From the NCBI RefSeq assembly GCF_024679245.1, contig NC_090182.1:36660047-36724046 (forward strand): a stretch of 64,000 nt of DNA. The letters run 5' to 3'. Positions within the stretch are counted from its first letter, which is position 1; every line of letters starts with the position of its first letter. Made by a program: the position numbers and the translations under genes. This DNA is from Pseudorasbora parva. Lineage: Eukaryota; Chordata; Actinopteri; Cypriniformes; Gobionidae. Positions 1 to 10,990 of the stretch are shown piece by piece. The notes beneath the pieces are model-generated. The model searched no databases. It worked only from the letters and a program-made list of their open reading frames with translations, and was not told the DNA's origin.

Positions 1-345
1 CTAAATCTGCTATGTCCGGTCAGGGCCCTAGATGCATATGAAACTCAGAACAGTTGTTTGTGTGTTTTTGGGTCCCCGAGCAAGGGAAAACCGGCTTCAA
101 AGCAGATGCTTAGCAAGTGGATAGTCGAGGCTATTTCGCTCGCTTATGAGTCGGCCGGACATCCTTCACCAATGAGGGTCCGCGCCCACTCCACTAGGAG
201 TATGGCTGCCTCTATGGCTCTTATTTCGGGAGTTTCATTGTCAGAGGTATGTGATGCGGCTGGGTGGTCCTCTCCGCATACATTTGTGAGGTTTTACAAT
301 CTAGATGTAGCCTCTACACCGGGGTCCCGGGTGTTTCTGGGTTGA
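1..345 (+). CDS. DIRS-type tyrosine recombinase, C-terminal part (cut by window edge)
   Basis: The frame is open from base 1 to a TGA at 343-345, so the 5' part lies outside the window. The protein ends with tyrosine-recombinase features: an A-H-S-T-R-S-M segment (the H-x-x-R box) near the middle and an F-Y-N-L-D segment near the C-terminus giving the candidate nucleophilic tyrosine. The surrounding sequence (S-K-W-I-V-x-A-I, W-S-S-P-H-T-F) is typical of fish DIRS1-like retroelements. These integrate through a recombinase rather than a DDE integrase and so leave no target duplication. No stop interrupts the visible part, and it is followed at once by the inverted repeats expected at a DIRS 3' end. 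A Crypton recombinase is a less likely alternative. Whether the rest of the element is intact cannot be seen. Confidence 0.85.
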   Translation, partial: LNLLCPVRALDAYETQNSCLCVFGSPSKGKPASKQMLSKWIVEAISLAYESAGHPSPMRVRAHSTRSMAASMALISGVSLSEVCDAAGWSSPHTFVRFYNLDVASTPGSRVFLG

Positions 346-378
346 TTCACACATACAGACATTTGGAACTCTGGCGGC

Positions 379-742
379 GTGGGTATTGAGGTCCCCTAGC
401 GTTTCGACGCAGCTCGAAGTTCCCTCGAGATAGGGAACGTCTCAGGTTACGTATCTAACCATGGTTCCCTGAGAGGGAACGAGACGCTGCGTTGAGATGC
501 CATACTCCCAGCATGCCTGTGATCGATTTGTTCGACTTTTCCAGAAGCTAGTGACTGTTTGGTCCGGGCATGCTTTATAGCTTCCTGGTCGATGACGTCA
601 CCCGCCCGTGACGTATCGTCCCGCTATTGGACTGATTACACAAGTGCTTAATGACATGGCACGCAGAGGCGTCCCCTAGCGTTTTGACGCAGCGTCTCGT
701 TCCCTTTCAGGGAACCATGGTTACATACGTAACCTGAGACGT
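379..742. repeat. DIRS 3' inverted-repeat region
   Basis: Bases about 438-498 (motifs GTCTCAGGTTACGTAT, AACCATGGTTCCCTGA, GAACGAGACGCTGCGT) recur in reverse complement at about 672-742. A third related stretch, the GTCCCCTAGCGTTTCGACG type, sits at 390-412 and again at 671-691. Inverted terminal repeats plus an internal complementary region are the structural mark of DIRS elements. They follow the recombinase frame directly, and the element appears to end near 742. Confidence 0.75.
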
Positions 743-745
743 TTT

Positions 746-1044
746 CTAATGTTTCAACAACAGCAACAACAACAAAATAATTTTGCTTAACAAGCCTGCA
801 TTTAAAAACAAAAAAAACAAAAAAAAACAGTAATATTGCAAAATATTTTTATAATTTAAAATAATTGTTTTGTATTTGGATATATATTTTAAAATGCAAT
901 TTATTCCGGTCTTCAGTTTCAGATGATTCTTCAGAATCATGTTTAGATATGGCTTTTTTTTTGGACCTACTAGAGTATAGAGTAAGGGCACTTTTTGCGT
1001 TTCTTTGCCTCTTCTTGACGGATCGCTTCCTGTACTCATGAGTT
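746..1044. other. AT-rich spacer
   Basis: CAA-rich and A-rich low-complexity DNA with no gene or named repeat that I can support. The minus-strand frame across it is formed by low-complexity codons, apart from its first residues, which belong to the Tc1-like fragment at 1105-1428. Confidence 0.5.
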
Positions 1045-1100
1045 GTAAGTCGCTTTGGATAAAAGCATCTGCTAAATGCATAAATGTAAATGTAAATGTA
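1045..1100 (+). repeat. Teleost SINE/LINE 3' tail fragment
   Basis: The run GTAAGTCGCTTTGGATAAAA, then CATCTGCTAAATGCATAAAT and an AAATGT microtail, is the familiar 3' end shared by several fish SINEs and their partner LINEs. No SINE head or tRNA-like promoter is recognisable upstream, so this is only a tail. It abuts the truncated end of the Tc1-like element that follows. Confidence 0.7.
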
Positions 1101-1104
1101 GAGT

Positions 1105-1428
1105 TTAAGCTGGCAACAGTGAAGTGGATTATGTTCACCGACAATGTTTTCTGGAAGTATTACTTAGCCCATGTTGTGATTTCCATTACAATAGCATTCC
1201 TGCATGTGATGCAGTGCCGTCTAAGGGCCCGAAGATCATGGCGTCCAGTCCGCACAAGATTGTTCCAGATTCTCTGAATCTTTGTATGATATTATGCACT
1301 GTAGATGATATTAACTTAAAACTCTTTGCAATTTTTCTCTGAGAAACTCTTTTCTGATATTGCTTCACTATTTTTTGCTACAGCATTGGGGGGATTGATG
1401 ATCCTCTGCCCATCTTGACTTCTGAGAG
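1105..1428 (-). pseudogene. Tc1-like transposase, N-terminal fragment
   Basis: Minus-strand translation gives Q-R-K-I-A-K-S-F-K-L followed by S-S-T-V-H-N-I-I-Q-R-F-R-E-S-G. This is the paired-type helix-turn-helix of Tc1 transposases, which binds the terminal inverted repeats. Upstream, the start region near 1428 carries an in-frame TAG just before the K-I-V-K-Q-Y segment. Downstream the frame shifts and resumes as a S-V-N-I-I-H-F segment near 1105-1144. The catalytic DDE core is absent. It is a dead fragment. Confidence 0.65.
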
Positions 1429-1722
1429 ACACTGCCACTCTGAGAGGCTCTTTTTAAACCCAATCATGTTGCCAATTGACCTAATAGGTTGCAAATTGGT
1501 ACTCCAGCTGTTCCTTATATGTTCATATTTTCATAACTTTTCCGGCCTCTTATTGCTAGCTGTCCCAATTATTTTGGAATGTGTAGCTCTCCCAAAATCC
1601 AAAATGAGCCAATATTTGGCATGCCATTTCAAAATGTCTCACTTTCAACATTGGATATGTTATCTATATTTTATTGTGCATAAAATATGAAAAGTTTTTG
1701 AGATTTGTAAATTATTGCATTC
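1105..1722 (-). mobile_element. Truncated Tc1/mariner-like element
   Basis: On the minus strand it runs from about 1722 (5' noncoding part, with a CCAATTATTTTGGAATGTG-type segment read from the plus strand) through a transposase start near 1428 to a truncation near 1105. There it joins a SINE tail. Only the 5' part of the transposase remains and no 3' terminal repeat is present. Assignment to Tc1/mariner rests on the helix-turn-helix region of the encoded fragment. Confidence 0.65.
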
Positions 1723-2392
1723 CTAAGTATTTATTTATTTATTTATTTATTTATTGTTTATTTGTTACTGGGGTTACTGAAAGTGAGGTTGGGCTCTGTT
1801 GTGCCAGAGCAGCTCAAATTCCAAGGTCAGACATTTTGATTCTGCTGTGAGTCCCCATCATACTCAGCTGTCAAAACTCCACTTAGCACTCCCATCTCAC
1901 ATACTTTGTTTGCCCAAATGTGTCATGCTTCACTGCTTCCCGATCCACCTGTATTTATTTATTTATTTAGTTATTCATTCAAACCACGCTCCCTTTCGAA
2001 GTAAGCAAAAATCAATATGGGCAAATCAGAGACAGGGATTTTTCCATAATTACATCCAGTCCATTTGAAATGCACAAGCAGAAGATTTCCTACAATCCTT
2101 TTCAGTGCAGATGTTGATGTTGCGCATCAGTGTTAGCTGTGATACACAAAAAACTGTCAATCAGGCCGCATACACCTGCCATCTCCATCAATACGGATGT
2201 TCTCTTTGGAACCAGCATATGTTTGTGAAGGAAGAGAAAACACCCCTGTAGAAACTCTGTTGAATTGTTGCACAGCATCATTTGTTTGGAGTTAACAGGG
2301 TTAAGTCTAACAAAGACCCCAGGTCCCCTAGTCTTTCCGGAGACCACGGTTGCAAGGTAAATTGTGATTACATACAGTAATACATTAAGAAT
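1723..2392. other. Spacer with TTTA microsatellites
   Basis: Contains a short (TTTA)n run at about 1727-1757 and a second one near 1951-1970. Otherwise I see no gene, tRNA-like head or terminal repeat that I can support. Confidence 0.5.
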
Positions 2393-3014
2393 TTCACAGA
2401 TCAGGAATAGCATTAGGACATTGTGAGGTGAAGTGAATAACACTGATTATTTCTTCACCATGGCACCTGTTAGTGGGTGGGATATATTAGGCAGCAAGTG
2501 AATATTTTGGCTTCGAAGTTGATGATGTGTTAGAAAGAGGAAAAATGGGCAAGTGTAATGATTTGAACGTGTTTAACAAGGGCCAAATTGTGATGGCTAG
2601 ACGGCTGGGTCAGGTCATCTCCAAAACTGCAGCTCTTGTAGGGTTTCCCCGGTCTGCAGTGGTCAGTATCTATCAAAAGAGCTCCAAGGAAAGAACAGTG
2701 GTGAACCCGCTACAGGGTCATGGGTGGCCAAGGCTCATAGATGCACGTGGGGAGCAAAGGATGGCCCGTGTGGTCCGATCAAACAGACAAATTACTATAG
2801 CTCAAATTGCTCAATAAGTTAAAGCTGGTTCTGATAGAAAGGTGTCAGAATACACAGTGCACACAGTTTGTTTGTTGTGCTGGACAAACAAATCTGAACC
2901 ATGGAGACCCCACCTTGCAACTTACAGGATTTGATGTAAATTGACCTGCTGCTAAAAGGGCGACCTGCACAATATTAGGAAGGTTGTTATAATGCTATTC
3001 CTGATTGGTGTATA
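2393..3014 (+). mobile_element. Internally deleted Tc1-like element
   Basis: The left end near 2393 (CACAGATCAGGAATAGCATT) matches the reverse complement of the right end at about 2990-3012 (AATGCTATTCCTGATTGGTG), so both inverted repeats survive. Tc1 elements of this lineage are roughly 1.2-1.6 kb. At about 620 bp this copy has lost the middle of its transposase. The 3' end keeps the TAG-proximal coding segment and the terminal repeat. Confidence 0.8.
2545..2943 (+). pseudogene. Tc1-like transposase, N-terminus fused to C-terminal scrap
   Basis: From ATG 2545 the protein starts M-G-K-C-N-D and continues [12 protein letters not shown], then S-R/S-A-V-V-S and [10 protein letters not shown]. 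These are both helix-turn-helix subdomains and the GRPR-like linker of fish Tc1 transposases, which bind the inverted repeats. A TAA at 2815-2817 ends the frame. Shortly after, the sequence jumps near 2868-2879 from the post-HTH region to a segment that normally lies near the C-terminus (W-T-N-K-S-E-P-W-R-P-H-L-type codons). The whole DDE catalytic core is therefore deleted. The fragment cannot transpose but might still bind ends. Confidence 0.8.
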
Positions 3015-4930
3015 TAAAACTATTACATTTATATAATGTGCATACATATTTAAGAGGTTCTTCTATCTCAGTTTTATATGCTGTTGCTTGTTTGCAGCCA
3101 CTAGAGGCCTCTCAGCTGGAGCCCATCCTGTTTTGATCCTTGTATGTTAAAGAAGCATAAGCAAATGTTCTACTTCTTCTATCCTGTTCCACAGATGCTG
3201 CTTTGGTGGTGTTTATTTTTGTAATCATCAAACATGTTCTTTGGTGTATCCTGCATGTGTTTAGCTTATTTGTAAAAGGAGGCAGAGATATAGAACAATT
3301 TGCTATCTATTACCATCTGTTCGTTGAGGCAAACTCATGAATGCGTGAATTTGTCCCACTGGCACCATTCTCTTCATAAGGGAGTGATTTTATCTGTTGT
3401 GTCTTAACTTGAAGTATATCAGATGCTTCAGTAGTTTTGTGAGCTCTCTAAATTAATATCTGCCATTGTCCGAAAACAGCAGAGTCCCTCCATTTCCTAA
3501 GAATACTATAGTATAATGCTTAGTTTTCTTCAAAATGGCCAGAAGCATGCTTGAGGGAATATAAGCAGATCTGGTTATTACTTTATATTATATATGAGGT
3601 CCTAAAACATTATCTGGGGGCAGCTATCTTGGTGTAAAATAAAGAAGTTCATACAATTTAGAGGGTAATTGCAAATGCATTATATGTCAAATACATAGTA
3701 ACTCATAAGCTTAGCAGTTTAAATGTTGTTAATGGATGCTATCAAGAAAGTAAAATGCCTAATATTGTAGATTTTATCACTGGAACTGGAAAGAATATTG
3801 TGAGGTTGCTGTTAGCATGATCCAAATCCTTTGCCATTTAAAACATTACTAGAGATCGATGGCTTTTGCCGCCTTTCATGAATATTACATTCTAGAATTG
3901 TTTTATGAGGCTCAGCATGTGTCATCTAACATTCTTCAATTTACAATGAAACAGTACACTATTATTCTGTAAGTAATGGCCCTATGTATCGAAGGGGGCA
4001 TTCTGTGTTAGTAATATAAGCAATTTATTAAACAGTCTCATGTAAATATTGCCATAGAGAAGGCACTTGTAAACAAAATTATTGACCTAAGCATTGAGAG
4101 CTTTATTGCAAATGCAAAACAACCCACCCAATTTGCATAAATAACAGTAGAAAAGTCAAATCCATACAGGATATGATGTTTACATTATATGTAGCCTTTT
4201 GACATTATGATGAAAGTGTGAAATTATGGAGTGAGTTGTTGGATAACAGCAGACAGGGAAAGTTTCTAATGCATTATGGTCGCATATAATAGAGATACAC
4301 TGTTAAATGATCACTTATATGAACAGATGGTGCCGTCAACAACTCCGCTGACACTTTGCAATAGAGGCCTGACCTCAGAGTTAGTGTGCATTAAGCAAAA
4401 CACTTAATCTTGCGTTCCATTTCCTTATTGAATCAAATTGATTGCAATCAGCACTATGGCTTTCCAAGAGACTTGGTGAGCTGGGTTATGGCTGTTTGTG
4501 CATTTATGAGTGTGATAAACAGGGCAGAAGGTGCAATAAAGAGTGCATAAAAAAGTTTAAAATGTTTTCGGATTGCTCATGGTGAGTTGGTAATATTGCA
4601 TTTCTAAGGGCATATTTTTGATTTTAAAATGTCAGCAATATATGTGCCTATATGACTTAATCAGACATTGTTTGTTTCAAAAGAAAATTAAATGTACTTA
4701 TTAAATAGGGTTTTCTATTTAAGTACATTCTAATCTAAGTACATTAAATGTGAGGTAAATTCTTTTAAAATCACCAAAACAAACACGCCCCAAAAGTGTC
4801 TTGCCCTGATTTTGATAGCTCCGCCCAATACATACGTACGCAACCCAGTCAATGACTATGGCAGAATCCGCTGTGCCAGCCGGCTGAGAGCTGGCACAGC
4901 GGACGTCATCAATAAGTGGAAGCTCTAGTT
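3015..4930. other. Unassigned low-copy-looking DNA
   Basis: About 1.9 kb without convincing frames, inverted-repeat ends or known repeat tails. It could be unique intergenic or intronic sequence, or repeat too old to recognise by eye. This is one of the longest repeat-poor stretches in the window, so any conserved noncoding element would more likely lie here than in the repeat blocks. Confidence 0.4.
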
Positions 4931-6098
4931 CAGGGGTCTCCAACACGTCGCTCACGAGCTACCAGTAGCTCGTGGCTTGATTGGAGGCAGCTCTGATTGG
5001 AGGCAGCTCCAAGACATAGGCTACTTTGTATCTAATCAGAGTGAGCTAACTTTATCTGACTTGGAATTTTTTATTTATGAACAAATGTAAATGTAAACAT
5101 GCAAATGTAGGGTTGTTACAAGAACAGGTACTGTAATACCATGTTGGTAGTGAAATTTTAAAAAAATATGACGATACCAGCATTTCTGTATTACCGGTAG
5201 TACCGACTCCCGAACATATTCGGTACACGCAGCTTCCGTGTTAATCCAAGCACAGGGCTCCAGCATAGCCAATTATATTCTAGTGTCTGTGAATATTAAA
5301 CTGCAAATTACTATTTACAATATTACTCCTGCAAATTCTGCATCTCTGTGTGAATAATGGGCGCAGATGCGAGGGAGCGTCAGCGTGCGCCCGCGCGTAC
5401 GCACACACACACACACGTGTGACACTCGCGTGTCTCAGCCGTGTGCCACTATATGAGGACACCGACGCATAAACTGTCACTTCATGAGAATTTATTGTTT
5501 CATTTAAGAAAACTATCATATGAACACAGACACTCAAAGGTCTTCACGGCAACCCGTCAAAATAAAAGCTTGGTTTAACGTGAAGTTTAACGTGGAGAAA
5601 TTGACAGAATATATTTGGCTACTGCTGAACCTACAGTAGATTTAACTACGTCTCTATGTAATAATACATCTCTACTAATAATAATAATTATGCCCAGATG
5701 GTTCCTTATTTTTCACTTGATATTTTATGTATAAACAATGATTACTTTTAAACAGCATACAGCCTTGAAATGTTTATGTATGATTTCCTTTTAATAATTA
5801 TCATCGTAAATAATAAACATATTCAATTTAATAGATTTTTTTTAAATAGTTAAATAAAAAATAAATAAATTTTGCTGAGGTACAAAAATTGGTAAAGAAT
5901 ACTGTAAAACCTTTATGATGTTGGTACCGACTACTGGAACTTCTACTGCACTCTTTCAGGTGTAAAAGAGTTTGGACAGTTGTTAATATGAGAATTATGG
6001 TGCATTATTTAAGAGTTTTAAGTATTGTACAACATGAGTAACTCTCGACGACTTTCATTTTTAAAAAGTAGCTCTCAAATGAAGGTTGGAGACCCCTG
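4931..6098. mobile_element. Non-autonomous hAT-type element
   Basis: It begins CAGGGGTCTCCAAC at 4931 and ends with the exact reverse complement GTTGGAGACCCCTG at 6085-6098. Flanking octamers are CTCTAGTT (4923-4930) and CTCTAGGT (6099-6106), a 7/8 match. An 8-bp target duplication with a CAGGGG-type end is the hAT signature. The 1.17-kb interior is AT-rich with a short CA run and has no transposase frame, so the element is non-autonomous. The duplication's single mismatch suggests moderate age. Confidence 0.8.
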
Positions 6099-7029
6099 CT
6101 CTAGGTGGATCCAATGTTCAATGAAAAAGTCATGCCTTACATCCCAAAAATACAAACACAGTTTTCATGAGCAATTTGATAGCATGAGCACAGAAGTCCA
6201 ACTAACAATTACAAGATTAGAGGGTTCTATTGATCACTAAAAGAGGACCCAAAGGAAAGAAACATATATTACATGTATCTTATCGGACTTTTCGGAACTG
6301 ATGCTTGAAACAGGCAATGGAGGAGGTTTAGACGCTCTAGGTCTTATTGAGTGTGAAAATGAATGGGTCCTTGCCTGATCGTAAGCCTTCTATTGTTCCA
6401 TAGACATTTTCTACATGTGCTTTTTTTAATCTACCATCTCTCTCTTTCTGTCATCGCTCGGATAATGCCCGTCCAGTGTGTCGTGTCTTTTAAATAATGA
6501 CGTGCACTGAGTGCTCACTTATGCCCCTTACCGCTGATTGAAGTTTCTTTTGGTACTCAGTACTCTACATTTTTCTAATATTTTACTTAATATTTACTTT
6601 AAGTAAGTGGCTCCAACATATGTGAAACAATTAAAATGTTACAGTAAGTTACCTAAACATAAAAATGCTGTCATTAATTAATCACCCTCATGTCATTTTA
6701 ATGTTTTGGTGAACTATCGCTTTAACTATACCTTTGAAAGTTTGAATGCATGCTCCAAATGTCACCAGCACATGCCAAGCAAATACCTGCAACCTAGAAA
6801 CTGTTTAAGTGTATTCTGAAGCAAGCAATGTGGCTTACATGTACAAATGATTATTATCAAGATGCCTGAGTCCTTTGGGGTCGGGAGGAATAGTGGATTG
6901 GTAACAAGAAGGTTATAATAAATGCTTCTAGTAAGCACTATTCCCTTTATGTGCTCTTAGTGCTGCTGTGAGCGAGCATGCTGTGTGTTTCACCCTCTCT
7001 GTACATGTGCAGAAGATGAGCAGAAAAAG
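6099..7029. other. Spacer with a TTAA-MITE end fragment
   Basis: At about 6657-6725 the sequence ATCACCCTCATGTC followed by TTTGGTGAACTATCGCTTTAA looks like the right end of a TTAA-flanked MITE related to those at 21040, 32937 and 36019. The rest shows no gene or terminal-repeat structure. Confidence 0.45.
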
Positions 7030-7500
7030 AGAAATATCAATCAATCAATCAATCAACTTTATTTATATAGCGCTTTTACAATCACGATTGTGTCAAAGCA
7101 GCTTCACAGTGTCAAACAGGATAATATTGCGACAAAATTAGATTTGGCTGTACAGCCGTACTGGAGAAAACAGTGATGTTATCAGCTTATTTTAATTTAT
7201 CATATAGCGACAATGTTGGCAGATCAGTATTATAGTTTATAGAATTAAATAATACCTAATTCATATATTTTATTTGTATAATAAGTTGAATAACTTTAAT
7301 CATATTTTTAGTGTCCCCAACTGAGCAAGCCAAGCCAAAGGCGACAGTGGCAAGGAACCAAAACTCCATCGGGGCATGATGGAGAAAAATAAACCTTGGG
7401 AGAAACCAGACTCAGTCGGGGTGCCAGTTCTCCTCTGGCCTATTAACACACCGTGTAAGATTATTATTCTGGCAACCTTACAGGTCGGAAATCATATTAG
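7030..7500 (+). repeat. Common teleost interspersed repeat (TTTATATAGCGCTTTTA type)
   Basis: An (ATCA)n run at 7038-7054 leads into TTTATTTATATAGCGCTTTT, then GTGTCAAAGCAGCTTCACAG. Farther on come GGCGACAGTGGCAAGGAACC and GGGAGAAACCAGACTCAG. These phrases belong to a widespread fish repeat that often sits in UTRs and introns. I do not assign it to a class. The central 7180-7310 part is AT-rich and may be an internal insertion. Confidence 0.6.
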
Positions 7501-7799
7501 ATCGGATTATTCAAAATTTTCAGGGTATCACGGAAGAGACAGATTTATTTAGGATGGGGCGTCAATTACACATAGCATTATATATATATAAATAGCATTA
7601 ATCTTACATGACTATTTGCTAACATAGGTTTTTACTTTGAAACTTGATACGGAAACACAGTGCCATGACATAAAAACAATAAAAACACTATTTAAAAATG
7701 TATCAGTATTATTTTGTGAGGACTGATGATCCCAAGCACATATAGATATTTCAGGATCAATCCTCCCATCCCTTCCACTAATGCAGGTATATAAGGGTT

Positions 7800-8036
7800 T
7801 TTAGCAACACATAATGTAAAACAACCTAATATATATTACATTACTATAATGATGAAATGTTCAAAATATAAGCTTAAAGTAATAACAAATTTTACATTAT
7901 AAACCCACTAAAAACATGTCATGTTTTCATTATTGTAATAGCTTTTAAAACATAAAACTACTAGTATTCCATAATAATATAAAGCTAGTCTTAAACTAGT
8001 AGTAGAAGAAGAGAAGCAGCAGCAGTAGTAGTAGCA

Positions 8037-8082
<46 letters not shown>

Positions 8083-9112
8083 AAGGAGCAGCAGTAGTTG
8101 TAGTTGTAGTAGTAGAAGGAGGAGCAGCAGCAGTAGTAGTAGTAGTAGTAGAAGGAGCAGCAGCAGTAGTTGTAGTTGTAGTAGTAGAAGGAGGAGGAGC
8201 AGCAGCAGTAGTAGTAGTAGTAGTAGAAGGAGCAGCAGCAGTAGTTGTAGTTGTAGTAGTAGAAGGAGGAGGAGCAGCAGCAGTAGTAGTAGTAGTAGAA
8301 GGAACAGCAGTAGTTGTAGTAGTAGTAGAAGGAACAGCAGCAGCAGCAGTAGTAGTAGTAGAAGGTGCAGCAGTAGATGTAGTTGTAGTAGTAGAAGGAG
8401 GAGCAGCAGCAGTAGTAGTAGTAGAAGGAACAGCAGCAGTAGTAGTAGCAGTAGTAGTAGTAGAAGGAACAGCAGTAGTAGTAGTAGTAGTAGTAGAAGG
8501 AACAGCAGTAGAAGTAGTAGTAGTAGAAGGAACAGCAGCAGTAGTAGCAGTAGTAGTAGTAGTAGTAGAAGGAACAGCAGCAGCAGCAGTAGTAGTAGTA
8601 GTAGAAGGAACAGCAGCAGCAGTAGTAGTAGTAGTAGTAGTAGTAGATGGAACAACAGCAGCAGTAGTAGTAGTAGTAGTAGAAGGAGCAGCAGCAGTAG
8701 TAGTAGTAGTAGTAGTAATAGTAGTAGTAGAAGGAGCAGCAGTAGATGTAGTTGTAGTAGTAGAAGGAGGAGCAGCAGCAGCAGTAGTAATAGTAGTAGA
8801 AGAAACAGCAGCAGCAGTAGTAGTAGTAGAAGGAGCAGCAGTAGTTGTAGTTGTAGTAGTAGTAGAAGGAACAGCAGTAGTAGTAGCAGTAGTAGAAGGA
8901 ACAGCAGCAGCAGCAGTAGTAGTAGTAGTAGAAGGAGCAGCAGTAGTTGTAGTAGTAGTAGAAGGAACAGCAGCAGCAGCAGTAGTAGTAGTAGTAGTAG
9001 AAGGTGCAGCAGTAGATGTAGTTGTAGTAGTAGAAGGAGGAGCAGCAGCAGTAGTAGTAGTAGAAGGAACAGCAGCAGTAGTAGTAGCAGTAGTAGTAGT
9101 AGAAGGAACAGC

Positions 9113-9144
<32 letters not shown>

Positions 9145-9219
9145 AAGGAACAGCAGTAGAAGTAGTAGTAGTAGAAGGAACAGCAGCAGTAGTAGCAGTA
9201 GTAGTAGTAGTAGAAGGAA

Positions 9220-9252
<33 letters not shown>

Positions 9253-9297
9253 AAGGAACAGCAGCAGCAGTAGTAGTAGTAGTAGTAGTAGAAGGAA

Positions 9298-9330
<33 letters not shown>

Positions 9331-9633
9331 AAGGAACAGCAGCAGCAGTAGTAGTAGTAGTAGTAGTAGATGGAACAGCAGCAGCAGTAGTAGTAGTAGT
9401 AGTAGTAGAAGGAGCAGCAGCAGTAGTAGTAGTAGTAGTAGTAGTAGTAATAGTAGTAGTAGAAGGAGCAGCAGTAGATGTAGTTGTAGTAGTAGAAGGA
9501 GGAGCAGCAGCAGCAGTAGTAATAGTAGTAGAAGAAACAGCAGCAGCAGTAGTAGTAGTAGAAGGAGCCGCAGTAGTTGTAGTTGTAATAGTAGTAGAAG
9601 GAACAGCAGTAGTAGTAGCAGTAGTAGAAGGAA

Positions 9634-9666
<33 letters not shown>

Positions 9667-9964
9667 TAGAAGGAACAGCAGCAGTAGTAGTAGCAGTAGT
9701 AGTAGTAGTAGAAGGAACAGCAGCAGTAGTAGTAGCAGTAGTAGTAGTAGTAGTAGTAGTAGAAGGAACAGCAGCAGTAGTAGTAGCAGTAGTAGTAGTA
9801 GTAGTAGAAGGAACAGTAGCAGTAGTATTAGTAGTAGTAGAAGGAACAGCAGTAGTAGTAGTAGGAGTAGTAGTAGTAGTAGAAGGAACAGCAGCAGTAG
9901 TAGTAGCAGTAGTAGTAGTAGTAGAAGGAACAGCAGCAGTAGTAGTAGTAGTAGAAGGAACAGC

Positions 9965-9996
<32 letters not shown>

Positions 9997-10605
9997 AAGG
10001 AACAGCAGCAGTAGTAGTAGTAGTAGAAGGAACAGCAGTAGTAGTAGTAGTAGTAGTAGTAGTAGAAGGAACAGCAGTAGTAGTAGTAGTAGTAGTAGTA
10101 GTAGAAGGAACAGCAGTAGTAGTAGTAGCAGTAGTAGTAGTAGTAGAAGGAACAGCAGCAGTAGTAGTAGCAGTAGTAGTAGTAGTAGAAGGAACAGCAG
10201 TAGTAGTAGTAGCAGTAGTAGTAGTAGTAGAAGGAACAGCAGTAGTAGTAGTAGTAGTAGTAGTAGTAGAAGGAACAGCAGTAGTAGTAGTAGTAGTAGT
10301 AGTAGTAGAAGGAACAGCAGCAGTAGTAGTAGTAGCAGTAGTAGAAGGAACAGCAGCAGCAGTAGTAGTAGCAGTAGTAGTAGTAGTAGAAGGAACAGCA
10401 GCAGTAGTAGTAGAAGGAACAGCAGCAGTAGTAGTAGCAGTAGTAGTAGTAGTAGAAGGAACAGCAGCAGTAGTAGTAGCAGTAGTAGTAGCAGTAGTAG
10501 AAGGAACAGCAGCAGCAGCAGCAGTAGTAGTAGTAGAAGGAACAGCAGCAGTAGTAGTAGTAGTAGTAGAAGGAACAGCAGTAGTAGTAGCAGTAGTAGA
10601 AGGAA

Positions 10606-10638
<33 letters not shown>

Positions 10639-10990
10639 AAGGAACAGCAGCAGTAGTAGTAGCAGTATCAGTGATCTGGTGGATGTTGTAGGCAGGTTAA
10701 GAGTGGTTCAGATGTTTAAAATGTTTTATAAATGACAAATATTAATGGAAAAAGAAAAAGAAAAAAAAAGCTATTGCAATATTCAAAATGTGATAACTTT
10801 TGGTGTGTCTATAATGTAATACATTTATCATATCATAGTGTAAAAAATATTACATTATGAGCTCAATATTTTATTGTTTTAAGAAAATGATTACATTATG
10901 AACGTTTTATTACAATTATAATGTAATACTTATAATGTAATACTATGTGCAGTTTTTACATTATGTACAGGATTTTATTGTGGGTAGGCA
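7800..10990. mobile_element. Imperfect palindrome surrounding the trinucleotide satellite
   Basis: The left arm (about 7800-7955) and right arm (about 10765-10990) are inverted relatives. CATAATGTAAAA at 7810 pairs with the complement of TTTTTACATTATG near 10955. The ATTATTGTAATAGCT at 7938-7952 pairs with AGCTATTGCAATATTC at 10769-10784. Arm identity looks like roughly 75% over the best 50 bp. This fits an old palindromic MITE whose loop expanded into the satellite. No target duplication was found. Confidence 0.45.
7998..10664. repeat. 2.66-kb trinucleotide-based satellite array
   Basis: Nearly uninterrupted AGT/AGC/AGA triplets, punctuated by AGAAGGAACAGCAGC or AGAAGGAGCAGCAGC spacers, so the variable unit is about 24-50 bp. 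Triplet phase is kept for long stretches. One minus-strand frame reads leucine-rich for 219 codons (7996-8655), and the plus strand has a serine/arginine/asparagine frame. These frames follow from the triplet and do not indicate a gene. The start is rich in TTGTAG and AGGAGG variants. The right half is more uniform. Confidence 0.95.

Noticed and set aside
7996..8655. 219-codon leucine-rich minus-strand frame
   Set aside because: Produced by the CTA/CTG/CTT triplet repeat. There is no start context, no non-repeat sequence and no domain.
7998..10664. CRISPR-like regular array
   Set aside because: Units are degenerate triplets without unique spacers, and the sequence is eukaryotic.
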